Source: Candidatus Peregrinibacteria bacterium HGW-Peregrinibacteria-1
GTDB taxonomy: Bacteria > Patescibacteriota > Gracilibacteria > UBA1369 > LOWO2-01-FULL-3
DNA: 64,000 nt
NCBI GenBank assembly: GCA_002839505.1
Contig: PGYE01000001.1
Location: 833,995 to 897,994 of the forward strand
Direction: 5' to 3'
Each line of letters opens with the position of its first letter. The first letter of the stretch is position 1. Both the position numbers and the translations under genes were made by a program. Under the pieces are notes generated by a model. That model did no database searches, had not been told where the DNA came from, and saw only the letters and a program-made list of their open reading frames with translations. Of the stretch, positions 37,577 to 46,228 are shown piece after piece.

Positions 37577-38221
37577 ATGAGAATAAGAGAGAAATTATTA
37601 AAACTAGGGACAACCCCACTATCCAATGAAGAACTACTGACCCTTATCATCCGTACCGGCACCGCCAAAGAAAACGCCTTGAAAATATCAAGGAAAATCC
37701 TCAAAAAACACACCGTCGAAAAATTCCCAAATCTCACACTCGAGGATTTACAAAAAATACCAGGGCTTGGCTCAGCCAAATCTTGCAGCATTATCGGAAG
37801 TATGGAGCTCGCCAAAAGAATTCTCCTCAAAAAAGAACACAACCTCCTCCTCTCACCAAGCGCCGTCCATCAAGAAATGAAATCCACTTGGGACAAAAAA
37901 CGCGAATACTGCTATGTGTTCTTTCTCAACAGCCACAAACAAATCACCCAAAAAGAGTTAATCTCTGTCGGAACAATCAACAGCACCTTGGCCCACCCCC
38001 GCGAAGTATTCACCTCCGCCATCAAAAACCATGCCCATGAAATCATCATTTCCCACAATCACCCTTCCGGCAACATCACCCCTTCTCCAGAAGACCTCGC
38101 ACTCACAAAACAACTAAAAAACAGCGGCGACATTCTCGGAATCGAATTGATAGATCATGTCATCGTCACCCAAGACTCCTTTTTCAGCTTCAAAGAACAA
38201 GGTCTGCTCGAACAAAAATAA
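37577..38221 (+). CDS. radC: RadC/JAB-domain DNA repair-associated protein
   Basis: N-terminal helix-hairpin-helix (LEDLQKIPGLGSAKSCSI) and a C-terminal JAB1/MPN metalloprotease-like domain with the metal motif SHNHPSG and following Asp (His160, His162, Asp173). 214 aa is normal. Named for DNA repair, but the true role of the family is unresolved. Convergent with the M23 peptidase gene, 11-nt gap. Confidence 0.92.
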   Translation: MRIREKLLKLGTTPLSNEELLTLIIRTGTAKENALKISRKILKKHTVEKFPNLTLEDLQKIPGLGSAKSCSIIGSMELAKRILLKKEHNLLLSPSAVHQEMKSTWDKKREYCYVFFLNSHKQITQKELISVGTINSTLAHPREVFTSAIKNHAHEIIISHNHPSGNITPSPEDLALTKQLKNSGDILGIELIDHVIVTQDSFFSFKEQGLLEQK

Positions 38222-38232
38222 AAACATCCCCA

Positions 38233-38829
38233 TCAAAGTTTTTCATCAAAGAACAACAGCGGATCGAGCCACCTTGTCAACCCACCCTCACTCTCAGCAT
38301 AACCCGCCAACACCACAACGTCTCCCTCCACAATGGAAAAATGCAAATGCTTTCTTTCACCATCCGTTTCTTCGCTATAACCTCTTCCCAAAACGCCTAT
38401 TTGCTCGCCCCTCCTTACCCTCTCTCCCACACTCCAGTCAACAGACTCTAAACTCAAGTGTCCATAAAGAGCACTATAAGTACTGCCTTCAATCTCATGC
38501 GCAATCACCACAACTCCCCCATAGCCTTGCACATCTCTCACCAAACTAATACTTCCATCCGCAATCGCAAACACCGGCACCTCCAAATCAATCTCCTCCG
38601 GAAAAATTTCCGCATCCACCCCCGAATGGTATCCCCTAAATCTCTCTGGACTCACCGGCGAATTATTTGGATCTACATAAGTACCAAATTCTTTCAAATT
38701 AATCCTCTCCTCAAATCTTTCCATCGGATAAACGACACTCATCGCATCCTCAAATTGCCATCCTCCCTCAAACAAAGAAAAACTATAATTCCAAATAAGA
38801 AACACCTTTATAATCACCAGCATAAACAT
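38233..38829 (-). CDS. M23-family (LytM/LysM-type) metallopeptidase
   Basis: Peptidoglycan endopeptidase or activator. A short hydrophobic N-terminus (MFMLVIIKVFLIWNYSFSLF) acts as signal or anchor. The M23 site is recognisable: HSGVD (first His and Asp ligands), HLSLESVDWSVGERVRRG and HLHF (final His pair). 198 aa. It could be a target of the FtsEX system whose FtsX lies at 9057, though this is inference. Confidence 0.83.
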   Translation of the reverse strand: MFMLVIIKVFLIWNYSFSLFEGGWQFEDAMSVVYPMERFEERINLKEFGTYVDPNNSPVSPERFRGYHSGVDAEIFPEEIDLEVPVFAIADGSISLVRDVQGYGGVVVIAHEIEGSTYSALYGHLSLESVDWSVGERVRRGEQIGVLGRGYSEETDGERKHLHFSIVEGDVVVLAGYAESEGGLTRWLDPLLFFDEKL

Positions 38830-38909
38830 ATAATTTCATCATCAAATTCATCAACAGACTAACAGAGTTTCAACACTTTCTACATACAAAAAGGCCAACT
38901 CCCAACAAT

Positions 38910-38938
38910 TTGACACTCCACTACCAACCAAGTAAAGT
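38910..38938 (+). promoter_or_regulatory. Probable promoter of the lipoprotein gene
   Basis: TTGACA (38910-38915), 17-nt spacer, TAAAGT (38933-38938), 32 nt before the ATG. Confidence 0.5.
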
Positions 38939-38970
38939 TATATTTACCCAATCTACTTACAACCATCAAA

Positions 38971-39297
38971 ATGAAAAAAAACAAACTTATTGCTCTACTA
39001 ATCGCCCTCGTTGCAATATCTGCAACCATTATTGGCTGCACCCCTCAAAACAATGAAATGACAGCGGAAGAACAAACTCTCGTCCGAGAATACATTAATG
39101 AAAACATCAACGACATCAGCCCTACAGAACCCGTACTCGGAGGCACTTGGTATGTAACTGACCTGACATTCACCAATCCCAACCAAGTCACCGCAACCTA
39201 TGAAGACGGCCACATCATGGCTGGCTTTACATCAGAATTTAGCATCGACAGTGATAACCAAGTAACACTATCCAACATTCAATCTATTGAATACTAA
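38971..39297 (+). CDS. Small putative lipoprotein
   Basis: 108 aa with a lipoprotein signal (MKKNKLIALLIALVAISATI then IGC, Cys23 as the lipidated residue). The mature part has a helical start (TAEEQTLVREYINENIND) and a beta C-terminus with GGTWYVTDLTF. Family not recognised. Followed 11 nt later by the glutaredoxin gene. Confidence 0.7.
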   Translation: MKKNKLIALLIALVAISATIIGCTPQNNEMTAEEQTLVREYINENINDISPTEPVLGGTWYVTDLTFTNPNQVTATYEDGHIMAGFTSEFSIDSDNQVTLSNIQSIEY

Positions 39298-39308
39298 CCC
39301 AGCCCAAC

Positions 39309-39545
39309 ATGTACCTACTTTTTCACAAAGAAGAATGCCCTTATTGTCTCAAAGTCCGACAATACATGTCCGATAAAAACATTCCCTACATTTCAGTTGT
39401 CTCAAAAACCGATGCCCCAAATCGTAAAATCCTTATGCAGCTCGGCGGCAAAGCACAAGTACCTTTCCTAGTAAACCTAACCACCGCCGACACCCTCTAC
39501 GAATCCAACGACATCATCCAATACTTGGAAAAACACACAAAGTAA
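39309..39545 (+). CDS. Glutaredoxin-like thiol-disulfide protein
   Basis: 78 aa thioredoxin fold with the redox centre CPYC at residues 10-13 and the cis-proline segment QVPFLVN. The C-terminal YESNDIIQYLEKH is typical of glutaredoxin/NrdH proteins. It is co-directional with the lipoprotein and acetyltransferase genes in short steps (11 and 13 nt). Confidence 0.85.
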   Translation: MYLLFHKEECPYCLKVRQYMSDKNIPYISVVSKTDAPNRKILMQLGGKAQVPFLVNLTTADTLYESNDIIQYLEKHTK

Positions 39546-39558
39546 ACCAATCTCACAC

Positions 39559-40005
39559 ATGGCAATTGCCGGCAAACAAGCCCTCCATCGATCAAAAACC
39601 TGGGACCAACGCCAAATCCTCTGGCACATCATCAAAAACAGCACCAACCAAGACCCGCTGCCGATCTTCACGAACTCCCAATGCTACTACCTCAAAAATA
39701 AACAACTCCTCTCATACTGCGTCATTTCTCAACACAAAACCTTTTATCACCTCAAAGATGTCTACACCTTTCCCGAATATCGTCGCCAAGGATTCGCCGG
39801 CCAACTCATCTCTCAATCAATCAAAACACTAAAAAAACCTATTTACCTACTCTGTAAGACCGCACTCATTCCCTTCTATCAGAAATTAGGGTTTCAAAAA
39901 ACTCCTCAGTTCCCATTTAGCATAAAATGGAAAAAAATCTTCGGTGATGTTGCCCTCTACCTCTCGTCACGCGAAACCTATCACGTGATGGTAAAATCCC
40001 AATAA
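39559..40005 (+). CDS. GNAT-family N-acetyltransferase
   Basis: 148 aa. The acetyl-CoA binding motif is DVYTFPEYRRQGFAGQLISQ, followed by the late strand and FYQKLGF of the GNAT fold. The acceptor substrate is unknown. It is the third gene of a run with lipoprotein and glutaredoxin genes and converges on the DUF2179/UPF0316 gene with a 1-nt gap. Confidence 0.8.
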   Translation: MAIAGKQALHRSKTWDQRQILWHIIKNSTNQDPLPIFTNSQCYYLKNKQLLSYCVISQHKTFYHLKDVYTFPEYRRQGFAGQLISQSIKTLKKPIYLLCKTALIPFYQKLGFQKTPQFPFSIKWKKIFGDVALYLSSRETYHVMVKSQ

Positions 40006-40006
40006 A

Positions 40007-40630
40007 CTACTTCCTCACAAAAAACTTCCTCATATTGCCCATAACATCCCCCACAACAAATGGGGTATGAGATACTTTATTCTTCTTTTTTCGAACTCCA
40101 CTAACTTTCAAAGGATAACCAATATCGCTCACCGATTGAACCTCCTCCACCGAGAAGAAAGCGTGCGGATGAACCTCTCGCACCAAAGCAACTACCTTCG
40201 AAACCTCCTTTCTATTTACAATAATCAACAAAACATTCTCACCACCATCAATATCCTCCCCAATTAAATTCACAAATCCATAACCCGCCTCTCGCAACTT
40301 CCTCTGAATCTTCTGAGAATTACTTCGCGTAATAACCCTGATCATATTAATTCCCATCGCCAACTTCTCCTCCACCAAAATCCCCATATAATTACCCGTC
40401 GCAAACCCCAATGCATAAGCAATATAAGCAAACGCATTACCCAAATTCTGCAAAACCTGCGCGATCACCAGTATCCAAATCAACGCCTCAAAAAAGCTCA
40501 CCAGGGGCGCAAAAAGCTTATTCCCCTTCGAGATAAACAAAATCCTCAGCGCCCCCAGCGTCTGGTCAAAGACACGAGCCACAAAGATCAACAACGGTAT
40601 TCCAATAAAACTAATAAATTCCGCACTCAC
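40007..40630 (-). CDS. UPF0316/DUF2179 (DUF5698) membrane protein
   Basis: Three N-terminal TMs with the family pattern VARVFDQTLGALRILFISKG and a GNYMGILVEEKLA segment, followed by a soluble ferredoxin-like DUF2179 domain (about 115-175). 207 aa. Function not established for the family. An extended -10 promoter lies just upstream. Confidence 0.85.
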   Translation of the reverse strand: MSAEFISFIGIPLLIFVARVFDQTLGALRILFISKGNKLFAPLVSFFEALIWILVIAQVLQNLGNAFAYIAYALGFATGNYMGILVEEKLAMGINMIRVITRSNSQKIQRKLREAGYGFVNLIGEDIDGGENVLLIIVNRKEVSKVVALVREVHPHAFFSVEEVQSVSDIGYPLKVSGVRKKKNKVSHTPFVVGDVMGNMRKFFVRK

Positions 40631-40667
40631 AGTATTTTTGTTTTTATTTATTAAAACTCAATACTGC

Positions 40668-40676
40668 ATTATACCA
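40668..40676 (-). promoter_or_regulatory. Extended -10 promoter of the UPF0316 gene
   Basis: On the minus strand: TGGTATAAT, 38 nt before the start codon. No good -35. Confidence 0.45.
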
Positions 40677-40740
40677 CAAAACCGCCAAAACGGCTAATCT
40701 AAACCCGTTTTGATCAAACACATGGACCGAGCACCCTTCG

Positions 40741-42120
40741 CTACTTCAACCCCGTAAAAAATTTCAACATCTCTTTACCGGCAAATGATGGCCAGTTATG
40801 CGTATAATACTGCCCCCTCGAATCATAATCGTTTGTATGCGGACACCACACCACCGGCGTGAAATCTCCACACCCCTGATAAAGCACGCAACTCCCCGCC
40901 GCCGGCTCCACCGGCACCGCCTCCCGCGAACACTGATTCTGATCTAAAAACCAATTCCGCGCCACCTCACCACTCGAAAAAGATGCCAACGCATCATTAG
41001 GATTATGCCACTGCATCACCGCCACCGGGCCAGTACAACTACTATTTGTTCTCGATCCCCCCAGCGACGCCACACCCTTCAACACATCTCCCCTCGCACA
41101 CGCCAAACTGTTTGTAAACCAGCCGCCCAGCGAATGCCCAACCGCATAAATCTCATCCATATTTACACAATACTTACTTGCAACCTCCTCCAAAATCACA
41201 TCAAAAAACTCATAATCCCTCAGATTCCCAGGGGCATCACCGCCATCCGACCAAGTATACCCGGAAGCCCGCTGAATCCCCGCCGGATAAATAAAAATTG
41301 CCTTTTTAAAATCCGCCTTCTCAATTCCATAATAACTTCTCACCCTCTCGTTGGAATTTGTCCGCCCATGAAAAGCAAACACCACCGCCACCTGCTCACT
41401 CGGAATATAATCTCTTGGAATCACCGTAATAGTCGACCGCTCCACACCCCGCACTGTGAACTTTGTCGGCGGAGAACTCGGAGTCGTTTGCCCACATCCC
41501 AAGGAAGCCGTATTGCGCTCTGCATAAAGATAAGACTCATTCCTCTGAATTTCTCCCACCCTATCAACCAAAAACGCCACCTCCTCACGCGTCGCACTCT
41601 TCCCCGGCAAATAACCATACTTTGAAAATAAATCATTCTCATGAGCAAACTCCATATAAGGGATATACCACTTCTCCCCCTCCTTTACCCCATCAACCGG
41701 CAAATCAAAAGACTCCATCACAATCTTTAAAGCCTCCACCATATTCACCTCCGCCCCCGGGCGATAAAATCTCCCCTCATACCCGCTCACAATACCCAAT
41801 TCCTTCGCCCGACACACATACCCAGCAAACCACTCCCCTCCCACATCCTCAAAACACCCTCCACCATAACTCTCAGCACCCTCCTCCAAATAAGCAAAAA
41901 CAATCTTAATCATCTCCGCCCGATTCACCTTATTCTCAGGACGAAAAGTGCCATCAGCATAACCATTAATCACACCCATCTCCGCAAGCCTCACCACATT
42001 CTCCCGATAACGAATCCCCTCCAAATCCGAAAACTCCCCCTCAGCAAAAACCCCATTAAAACTCATAAAAACCAACCCCAAACCAAACCCCGCAACTAAA
42101 AAATTTCTAAAAACATTCAT
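40741..42120 (-). CDS. SLH-anchored esterase (PHB depolymerase/feruloyl esterase-like)
   Basis: Signal peptide to about residue 27, three SLH repeats (28-80, 88-140, 148-192) and a C-terminal alpha/beta hydrolase (about 218-459) of the LpqC/PHB depolymerase type. Catalytic residues by position: Ser330 in GHSLGGW, Asp376 in NPNDAL, His441 in THNWPSF; FAFHGRTNS supplies the oxyanion hole. At least seven cysteines in the esterase region may form disulfides. The enzyme would sit at the cell wall and act on polysaccharide-bound esters or polyester outside the cell. 459 aa. Confidence 0.87.
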   Translation of the reverse strand: MNVFRNFLVAGFGLGLVFMSFNGVFAEGEFSDLEGIRYRENVVRLAEMGVINGYADGTFRPENKVNRAEMIKIVFAYLEEGAESYGGGCFEDVGGEWFAGYVCRAKELGIVSGYEGRFYRPGAEVNMVEALKIVMESFDLPVDGVKEGEKWYIPYMEFAHENDLFSKYGYLPGKSATREEVAFLVDRVGEIQRNESYLYAERNTASLGCGQTTPSSPPTKFTVRGVERSTITVIPRDYIPSEQVAVVFAFHGRTNSNERVRSYYGIEKADFKKAIFIYPAGIQRASGYTWSDGGDAPGNLRDYEFFDVILEEVASKYCVNMDEIYAVGHSLGGWFTNSLACARGDVLKGVASLGGSRTNSSCTGPVAVMQWHNPNDALASFSSGEVARNWFLDQNQCSREAVPVEPAAGSCVLYQGCGDFTPVVWCPHTNDYDSRGQYYTHNWPSFAGKEMLKFFTGLK

Positions 42121-42157
42121 GCCTCAAATATAGCCTCACTACCCTCCCATTGCAACA

Positions 42158-42673
42158 TCAGCAAAACAAATCCGCAAACGCCTCCCTCAACTCCTCAAAA
42201 GAACCAAACTTCGCCAACCCCGCATCGCGACAAAACTCCATCTCACTCACATCCGCCCCCATCCACGCCTCAGCAACAAAACCCTTCTCATCCTCCAACC
42301 TCTCAAACTCCACCTCCACCAGCACCAACCCCTCAAAATTCTCCCGATACCTCTTCACAAACACCCCGGCAAACGGCGTCTTAAACTTCTCATAGACAAC
42401 CCGACTCCCCACCGTCTTCTTCGACAGCTCCTCAAACATCCTCTCCGAAATCTCAACCTTCAACCCCGACCGCACCAACGCCCCCTCCTCAAACTTACAC
42501 TCCAACTCACAAACCCCACCCTTCCTCTGCACCCTCAACTCCTCCCCCTCATTAGCATACAAACAATACCTTTCACACAAAACCCCCTCTCCCTCATTCA
42601 ACTCAAAAGGCAGCTCCCCCATCTTGGGCAAAAACTTTCGCTCTATCTCTTGTTGGTTTTGCTTCTCATGCAT
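42158..42673 (-). CDS. CYTH-domain protein
   Basis: 171 aa. The N-terminal EIERKF is the ExExK metal/triphosphate motif of the CYTH family (thiamine triphosphatase, class IV adenylate cyclase, inorganic triphosphatase), followed by alternating Glu/Arg/Lys strands (ELRVQRKGGVCELECKF, VLVEVEFERLED) forming the tunnel. The product cannot be told from sequence; an inorganic triphosphatase is the commonest role. The end is 37 nt from the start of the SLH-esterase gene. Confidence 0.82.
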   Translation of the reverse strand: MHEKQNQQEIERKFLPKMGELPFELNEGEGVLCERYCLYANEGEELRVQRKGGVCELECKFEEGALVRSGLKVEISERMFEELSKKTVGSRVVYEKFKTPFAGVFVKRYRENFEGLVLVEVEFERLEDEKGFVAEAWMGADVSEMEFCRDAGLAKFGSFEELREAFADLFC

Positions 42674-42707
42674 TGTAAATTTAAGTGAAAAATGATATCA
42701 AAACAGT

Positions 42708-43505
42708 ATGAACAAAATCACACACAATGATCAAAAACAAAAGCATAATTTCCGTTTAATTGGCATGCTAGCAGCAATTTGGTCGATACTATTAGGTTTA
42801 TTAATTACTTTAATGGTATTTACTGGCGGAGCAACTCCTGATTACTCCATACTTTTAAACATGGTGCTTCCGCTTGTTATTATAGTATGTTTTTTAGGTT
42901 TTCTTCCATTTCTACCCTGGCACAAATGGAAAAAATGGCAGAAATGGAAACCTAAACTTAAACAGATCAGCATTCTCATCTTAGGATTATTCTTGTTATC
43001 CGTAGGGGTTTTTATGTTTGCTCAATATTATTCTCAGGAATCATTATATTCACTCAATAATTACACAGACGGAGAATTAGTTTTCAAATTATTTATCCTG
43101 CCAATCACAGGAATTGGAATAATAGCAAAGGGACTAGGCAAAACACAAAAGATCACCATGGTGTTATCAGGGGTCGTAATGCTGTTTTTCGGCATACATT
43201 TATTTACCGAGTTATCCAACAACCAACATGAGAACCTTCTTGAATCACTTTCATATGGCGCTATTTTAACATTTTCAGGAATTATGGTGCTTTCAGCAGG
43301 ATTAGAATTAACAGAATGGATTGATCCATTAATGCAAAAAAGCGGTAAAATATTTGCGAAAACTACCCACATTATAACTATAGTAGGAATTATTGTGGGA
43401 TTATTTTGGATAGCAAGAGCAATAGGCCCACTTTGGACAATGACCATAATTTTATTTTGTATATTGATACTTCTACTAATCTATTTCAAAAATAAAATTC
43501 TTTAA
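42708..43505 (+). CDS. Polytopic membrane protein, unknown (acquired region)
   Basis: 265 aa with about seven TMs and a striking Trp/Lys loop (WHKWKKWQKWKPK, about 72-85). No family recognised. Base composition departs from neighbours: its coding strand is T- and A-rich without the C excess seen in flanking + strand genes, suggesting recent transfer. It is the first gene of the compositionally odd block 42708-46869 and is divergent from the CYTH gene (34 nt). Confidence 0.6.
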   Translation: MNKITHNDQKQKHNFRLIGMLAAIWSILLGLLITLMVFTGGATPDYSILLNMVLPLVIIVCFLGFLPFLPWHKWKKWQKWKPKLKQISILILGLFLLSVGVFMFAQYYSQESLYSLNNYTDGELVFKLFILPITGIGIIAKGLGKTQKITMVLSGVVMLFFGIHLFTELSNNQHENLLESLSYGAILTFSGIMVLSAGLELTEWIDPLMQKSGKIFAKTTHIITIVGIIVGLFWIARAIGPLWTMTIILFCILILLLIYFKNKIL

Positions 43506-43548
43506 TAACAAAGATAAACTTTCAAAGCCAATTTCAACAATTTGCAAT

Positions 43549-44070
43549 ATGACAGATCTCAAAAATGCATTAATTGCAGAATGCAACATCTTAATCCGAA
43601 GACTTGAATATCTCGAAAAAACAAGTACTCAAACCATACCAGCATTTTTAGGAAATGTAGCAAAAGAGTTAACAAAATATAGAAACGATAATGCAAGAAG
43701 AGATATACTCATAAAATCCTACTTCACGAGACTTCTCCTTAATCTAGTCCATCTGTTTGCAAAAGATGAGAAATCTGCTGATATAGCTGAAAAATTTGAA
43801 ATAACCCCACAACAAATGAGGTTTAAAAGAAGAAAAGTCGTAACCATAAATAATCTCAAAGAATTAGTGCTTTTTTTCAGGGACGCTATCTGTCATCCAG
43901 AAGAAAAACCAGGAGAATATTCCCCAAGAAGATCCGTAAAATACAATGTACTAGACGACCATGGGTTTATGACTAGTTTCTATGACAAAACAAGTAAAGA
44001 TACATGTTTCATGATGGGCGATTGTAAAATGAGACTCTCCCAAATAAAGATATTCCTCAAACAAGTATAA
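43549..44070 (+). CDS. Helical protein with HEPN-like RX4H motif
   Basis: 173 aa, largely alpha-helical, with FRDAICHPEEK near residue 110-120. Arg111 and His116 form the R-X4-6-H motif of HEPN ribonucleases and the surrounding F-RD-ICH pattern resembles HEPN-type proteins, many of which act in toxin or defence systems. The fold is inferred from this one motif. A partner antitoxin is not evident; the preceding gene is a membrane protein. Base composition is unlike the host. Confidence 0.45.
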   Translation: MTDLKNALIAECNILIRRLEYLEKTSTQTIPAFLGNVAKELTKYRNDNARRDILIKSYFTRLLLNLVHLFAKDEKSADIAEKFEITPQQMRFKRRKVVTINNLKELVLFFRDAICHPEEKPGEYSPRRSVKYNVLDDHGFMTSFYDKTSKDTCFMMGDCKMRLSQIKIFLKQV

Positions 44071-44204
44071 TTCTGTACTCCGGTCGATATGAAAATTTTT
44101 TTGTGGCTACCTTAGCTGTCTAATGCCAGCAGCCCTCCACCGCCCCCATTTGACATACACAAACAAAAAAGTCATCATAATCCCCTTCCATTTATTTCTA
44201 AAAC

Positions 44205-45068
44205 ATGTCAGAAGTCCCCAAAAGACTAGATCTCGAAGCCGACAACCACGAATCAGCTCAACGCTATATTGAAAATAGAGCCGTGCAGCTCTTGAGACTT
44301 GGAGTACAACTAAAAAGAATAGAAATTAGACAAAAAGTCCTTGTCGCCCTAATGCGCTATGACGACAAAGATTATCAAGCCATCTACATATTGTCCCAAC
44401 ACCGAGGAAAACAACTTTATCCAAAAGTCTTCGAACAAACAGAACTCCCCGTGCTCACATCAGAAGAATGTAATCTCAAAGGCTACCTAGACCACAACGG
44501 GATCGATAACGTCTGCCTCACCATTGAAGACATCCCCGAATACAAAGAGATTCAGACATACTATGGTGATCAAGCAGCTACAAGATCAAAAGTTTACTAT
44601 ATGAACCATATAGACGAAGGCCGTGCAGTACTTAATTGGATTGGAGCAACACCAAGAGCTCATGCAGCTTTCTGCCTACATCCAATCCTGCAAGCAGACG
44701 AAGATTTATTGGCAAACTTTGAAAGAATCAATGATTTAGATACTAGTCAGGAAGCACTGGCACTGGCCATGGAATACCGAAATATTGCCAACGGATGGTT
44801 GGCGGAGCGCAGCACCAGCTCATTTGCCCAATTGCGCTTGTCTCCACTAAAAGACGTCAACCAAATGCTAATTGCCGACAAAGTGCAAAATCGCAAAGAC
44901 TTCGATCGTTACCACAGTGATACACACCCCCGAAGCCAACAACTAGATCGCTATTTTAGAGAGGAATGGCTCCCCGCCCTCGGCATCACAGAAACCAGCT
45001 ATCAAACAATGGTAAACCGCCTCACGCTTTCTCACACAACTGTCAATCAGCCTGAGAGGGAATTTTAG
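44205..45068 (+). CDS. Conserved-looking hypothetical protein with His-rich core
   Basis: 287 aa, soluble and helical. Residues 150-180 hold MNHIDEG, ATPRAHAAFCLHPILQADED and later LAMEYRNIANGWL and DVNQMLIADKVQNRKDF. The spaced His/Asp residues recall an HD-type metal phosphohydrolase, but the canonical HD doublet is absent. I do not assign a function. It lies within the foreign-looking block, although its later half is closer to host composition. Confidence 0.55.
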   Translation: MSEVPKRLDLEADNHESAQRYIENRAVQLLRLGVQLKRIEIRQKVLVALMRYDDKDYQAIYILSQHRGKQLYPKVFEQTELPVLTSEECNLKGYLDHNGIDNVCLTIEDIPEYKEIQTYYGDQAATRSKVYYMNHIDEGRAVLNWIGATPRAHAAFCLHPILQADEDLLANFERINDLDTSQEALALAMEYRNIANGWLAERSTSSFAQLRLSPLKDVNQMLIADKVQNRKDFDRYHSDTHPRSQQLDRYFREEWLPALGITETSYQTMVNRLTLSHTTVNQPEREF

Positions 45069-45102
45069 GGCAAGTGGAATAAACTGCCCACACTCAAGCT
45101 AA

Positions 45103-45130
45103 TTGAGTAAAAAACAGAAACTGCTACAAT
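45103..45130 (+). promoter_or_regulatory. Possible promoter of the kinase-acetyltransferase-hydrolase operon
   Basis: TTGAGT (45103-45108), 16-nt spacer, TACAAT (45125-45130), 60 nt before the kinase ATG and 7 nt before the Nudix-like remnant ATG. Confidence 0.42.
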
Positions 45131-45136
45131 AACAAT

Positions 45137-45193
45137 ATGCTACCAAAAAGATTAGATCGCAAAACGATATATGAAAGCCAACGAACAACATGA
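45137..45193 (+). pseudogene. 18-codon Nudix-like N-terminal remnant or leader peptide
   Basis: MLPKRLDRKTIYESQRTT followed by TGA overlapping the kinase ATG (ATGA). The segment KRLDRKTIYES resembles the start of ADP-ribose pyrophosphatase-type Nudix hydrolases, suggesting the remains of a deleted gene. Its present role may be translational coupling to the kinase gene. The match is short and made by eye. Confidence 0.3.
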
Positions 45194-45756
45194 CAAAAAC
45201 TTTGCTTTTAATAATAACCGGACTTCCTTGCAGCGGAAAAACAACACTTAGCAGAAAGATTGCCAAAGAACTTTGCATACCTCTAATCAGTCGAGATCAC
45301 ATCAAGGAATCTCTTTTTGATTCTCTCGGAGTTGGGGATCGTGAATGGTCAAAGAAGCTCGGTTTAGCAAGTTATAAAGTTCTCTATCAGCTTCTTGATT
45401 CATTCTTGAAAGTTGGCCAATCAGTCATTGTAGAAAGCAATTTTAACCCAGAATTTGATAAGGATAAATTTCTTAATTTGCAAGAAAAATACAAGTTTTC
45501 AACATTACAGATAATGTGTAATACGGATGGTAAAATTCTTTTTGAGCGTTTCAAAAAACGATCAGAGTCTGATGAGCGTCATCCCGGACATGTTGACGAT
45601 CAAAATTACGATGAGTTCAAAAATGTTCTTTCAAAAGGCAAACTACCCGCTCTCGACATAGAGGGTAAGGTTTTAGACATAGATACTACTGACTTTGAAG
45701 GTATTGACTACACTTTGATACTCAGTGTTATTAAATCCGTAGCTAGTAGCACTTAG
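45190..45756 (+). CDS. P-loop kinase (AAA_33/zeta-toxin-like)
   Basis: 188 aa. Walker A is GLPCSGKTTLS (about 10-20); SRDHIKESLFDSLG and VIVESNF match AAA_33 small-molecule kinases. This group includes chloramphenicol phosphotransferase-like and tRNA/nucleotide kinases. The substrate is unknown. First gene of a three-gene operon with the acetyltransferase (10-nt gap) and hydrolase. Purine-rich coding strand, unlike the host + strand genes. Confidence 0.75.
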   Translation: MTKTLLLIITGLPCSGKTTLSRKIAKELCIPLISRDHIKESLFDSLGVGDREWSKKLGLASYKVLYQLLDSFLKVGQSVIVESNFNPEFDKDKFLNLQEKYKFSTLQIMCNTDGKILFERFKKRSESDERHPGHVDDQNYDEFKNVLSKGKLPALDIEGKVLDIDTTDFEGIDYTLILSVIKSVASST

Positions 45757-45766
45757 CAAATAATAT

Positions 45767-46228
45767 ATGCAGGTAAGAAGATATAAACCAGGAGAAGAAC
45801 AAGAATTATGGCAACTTTATCATGATACAACTCACATTATTAACGGAGAAGTTTATACAAGAGAGCAAGTTGAACGTTGGGCACCACATGACAAAGATAT
45901 GGATGAGTGGAAGGAACGAATACAAAAGAAAAATCCTTTTGTCGCTGTAGGTGATGATAAAATCGTTGGGTTTGCAGAATTGGAGCCAGATGGACATATT
46001 GACTACTTCTATGTACACCACAAATACCAAGGAAAAGGTGTAGGGAGTATGCTTTACACCGCCATTGAAAAAGAGGCTATCAATCAAAAAATACCACATT
46101 TGCACGCAGAAGTTAGTGTTCCCGCAAAAGAGTTTTTTTTAAAGCAAGGATTTGAAATATTAGAGAAGAAGAACAATATTATATGTGGTACCCCAGCTAT
46201 AAATTTCATGATGAAGAAACAACTATGA
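45767..46228 (+). CDS. GNAT-family N-acetyltransferase
   Basis: 153 aa with GNAT motif A in FYVHHKYQGKGVGSMLYTAI and the late EFFLKQGFEILEK strand-helix. The pattern (acidic N-terminus, THIINGEVYTREQVERWAP) is like small-molecule acetyltransferases of the YafP group; acceptor unknown. Its TGA stop overlaps the next start (ATGA), so translation is likely coupled. Composition is foreign. Confidence 0.8.
   Translation: MQVRRYKPGEEQELWQLYHDTTHIINGEVYTREQVERWAPHDKDMDEWKERIQKKNPFVAVGDDKIVGFAELEPDGHIDYFYVHHKYQGKGVGSMLYTAIEKEAINQKIPHLHAEVSVPAKEFFLKQGFEILEKKNNIICGTPAINFMMKKQL

Noticed and set aside
37462-37635. ORF beginning MSLHPNSS that runs into radC
   Set aside because: Overlaps the radC coding region in another frame and ends soon after; no conserved motif.
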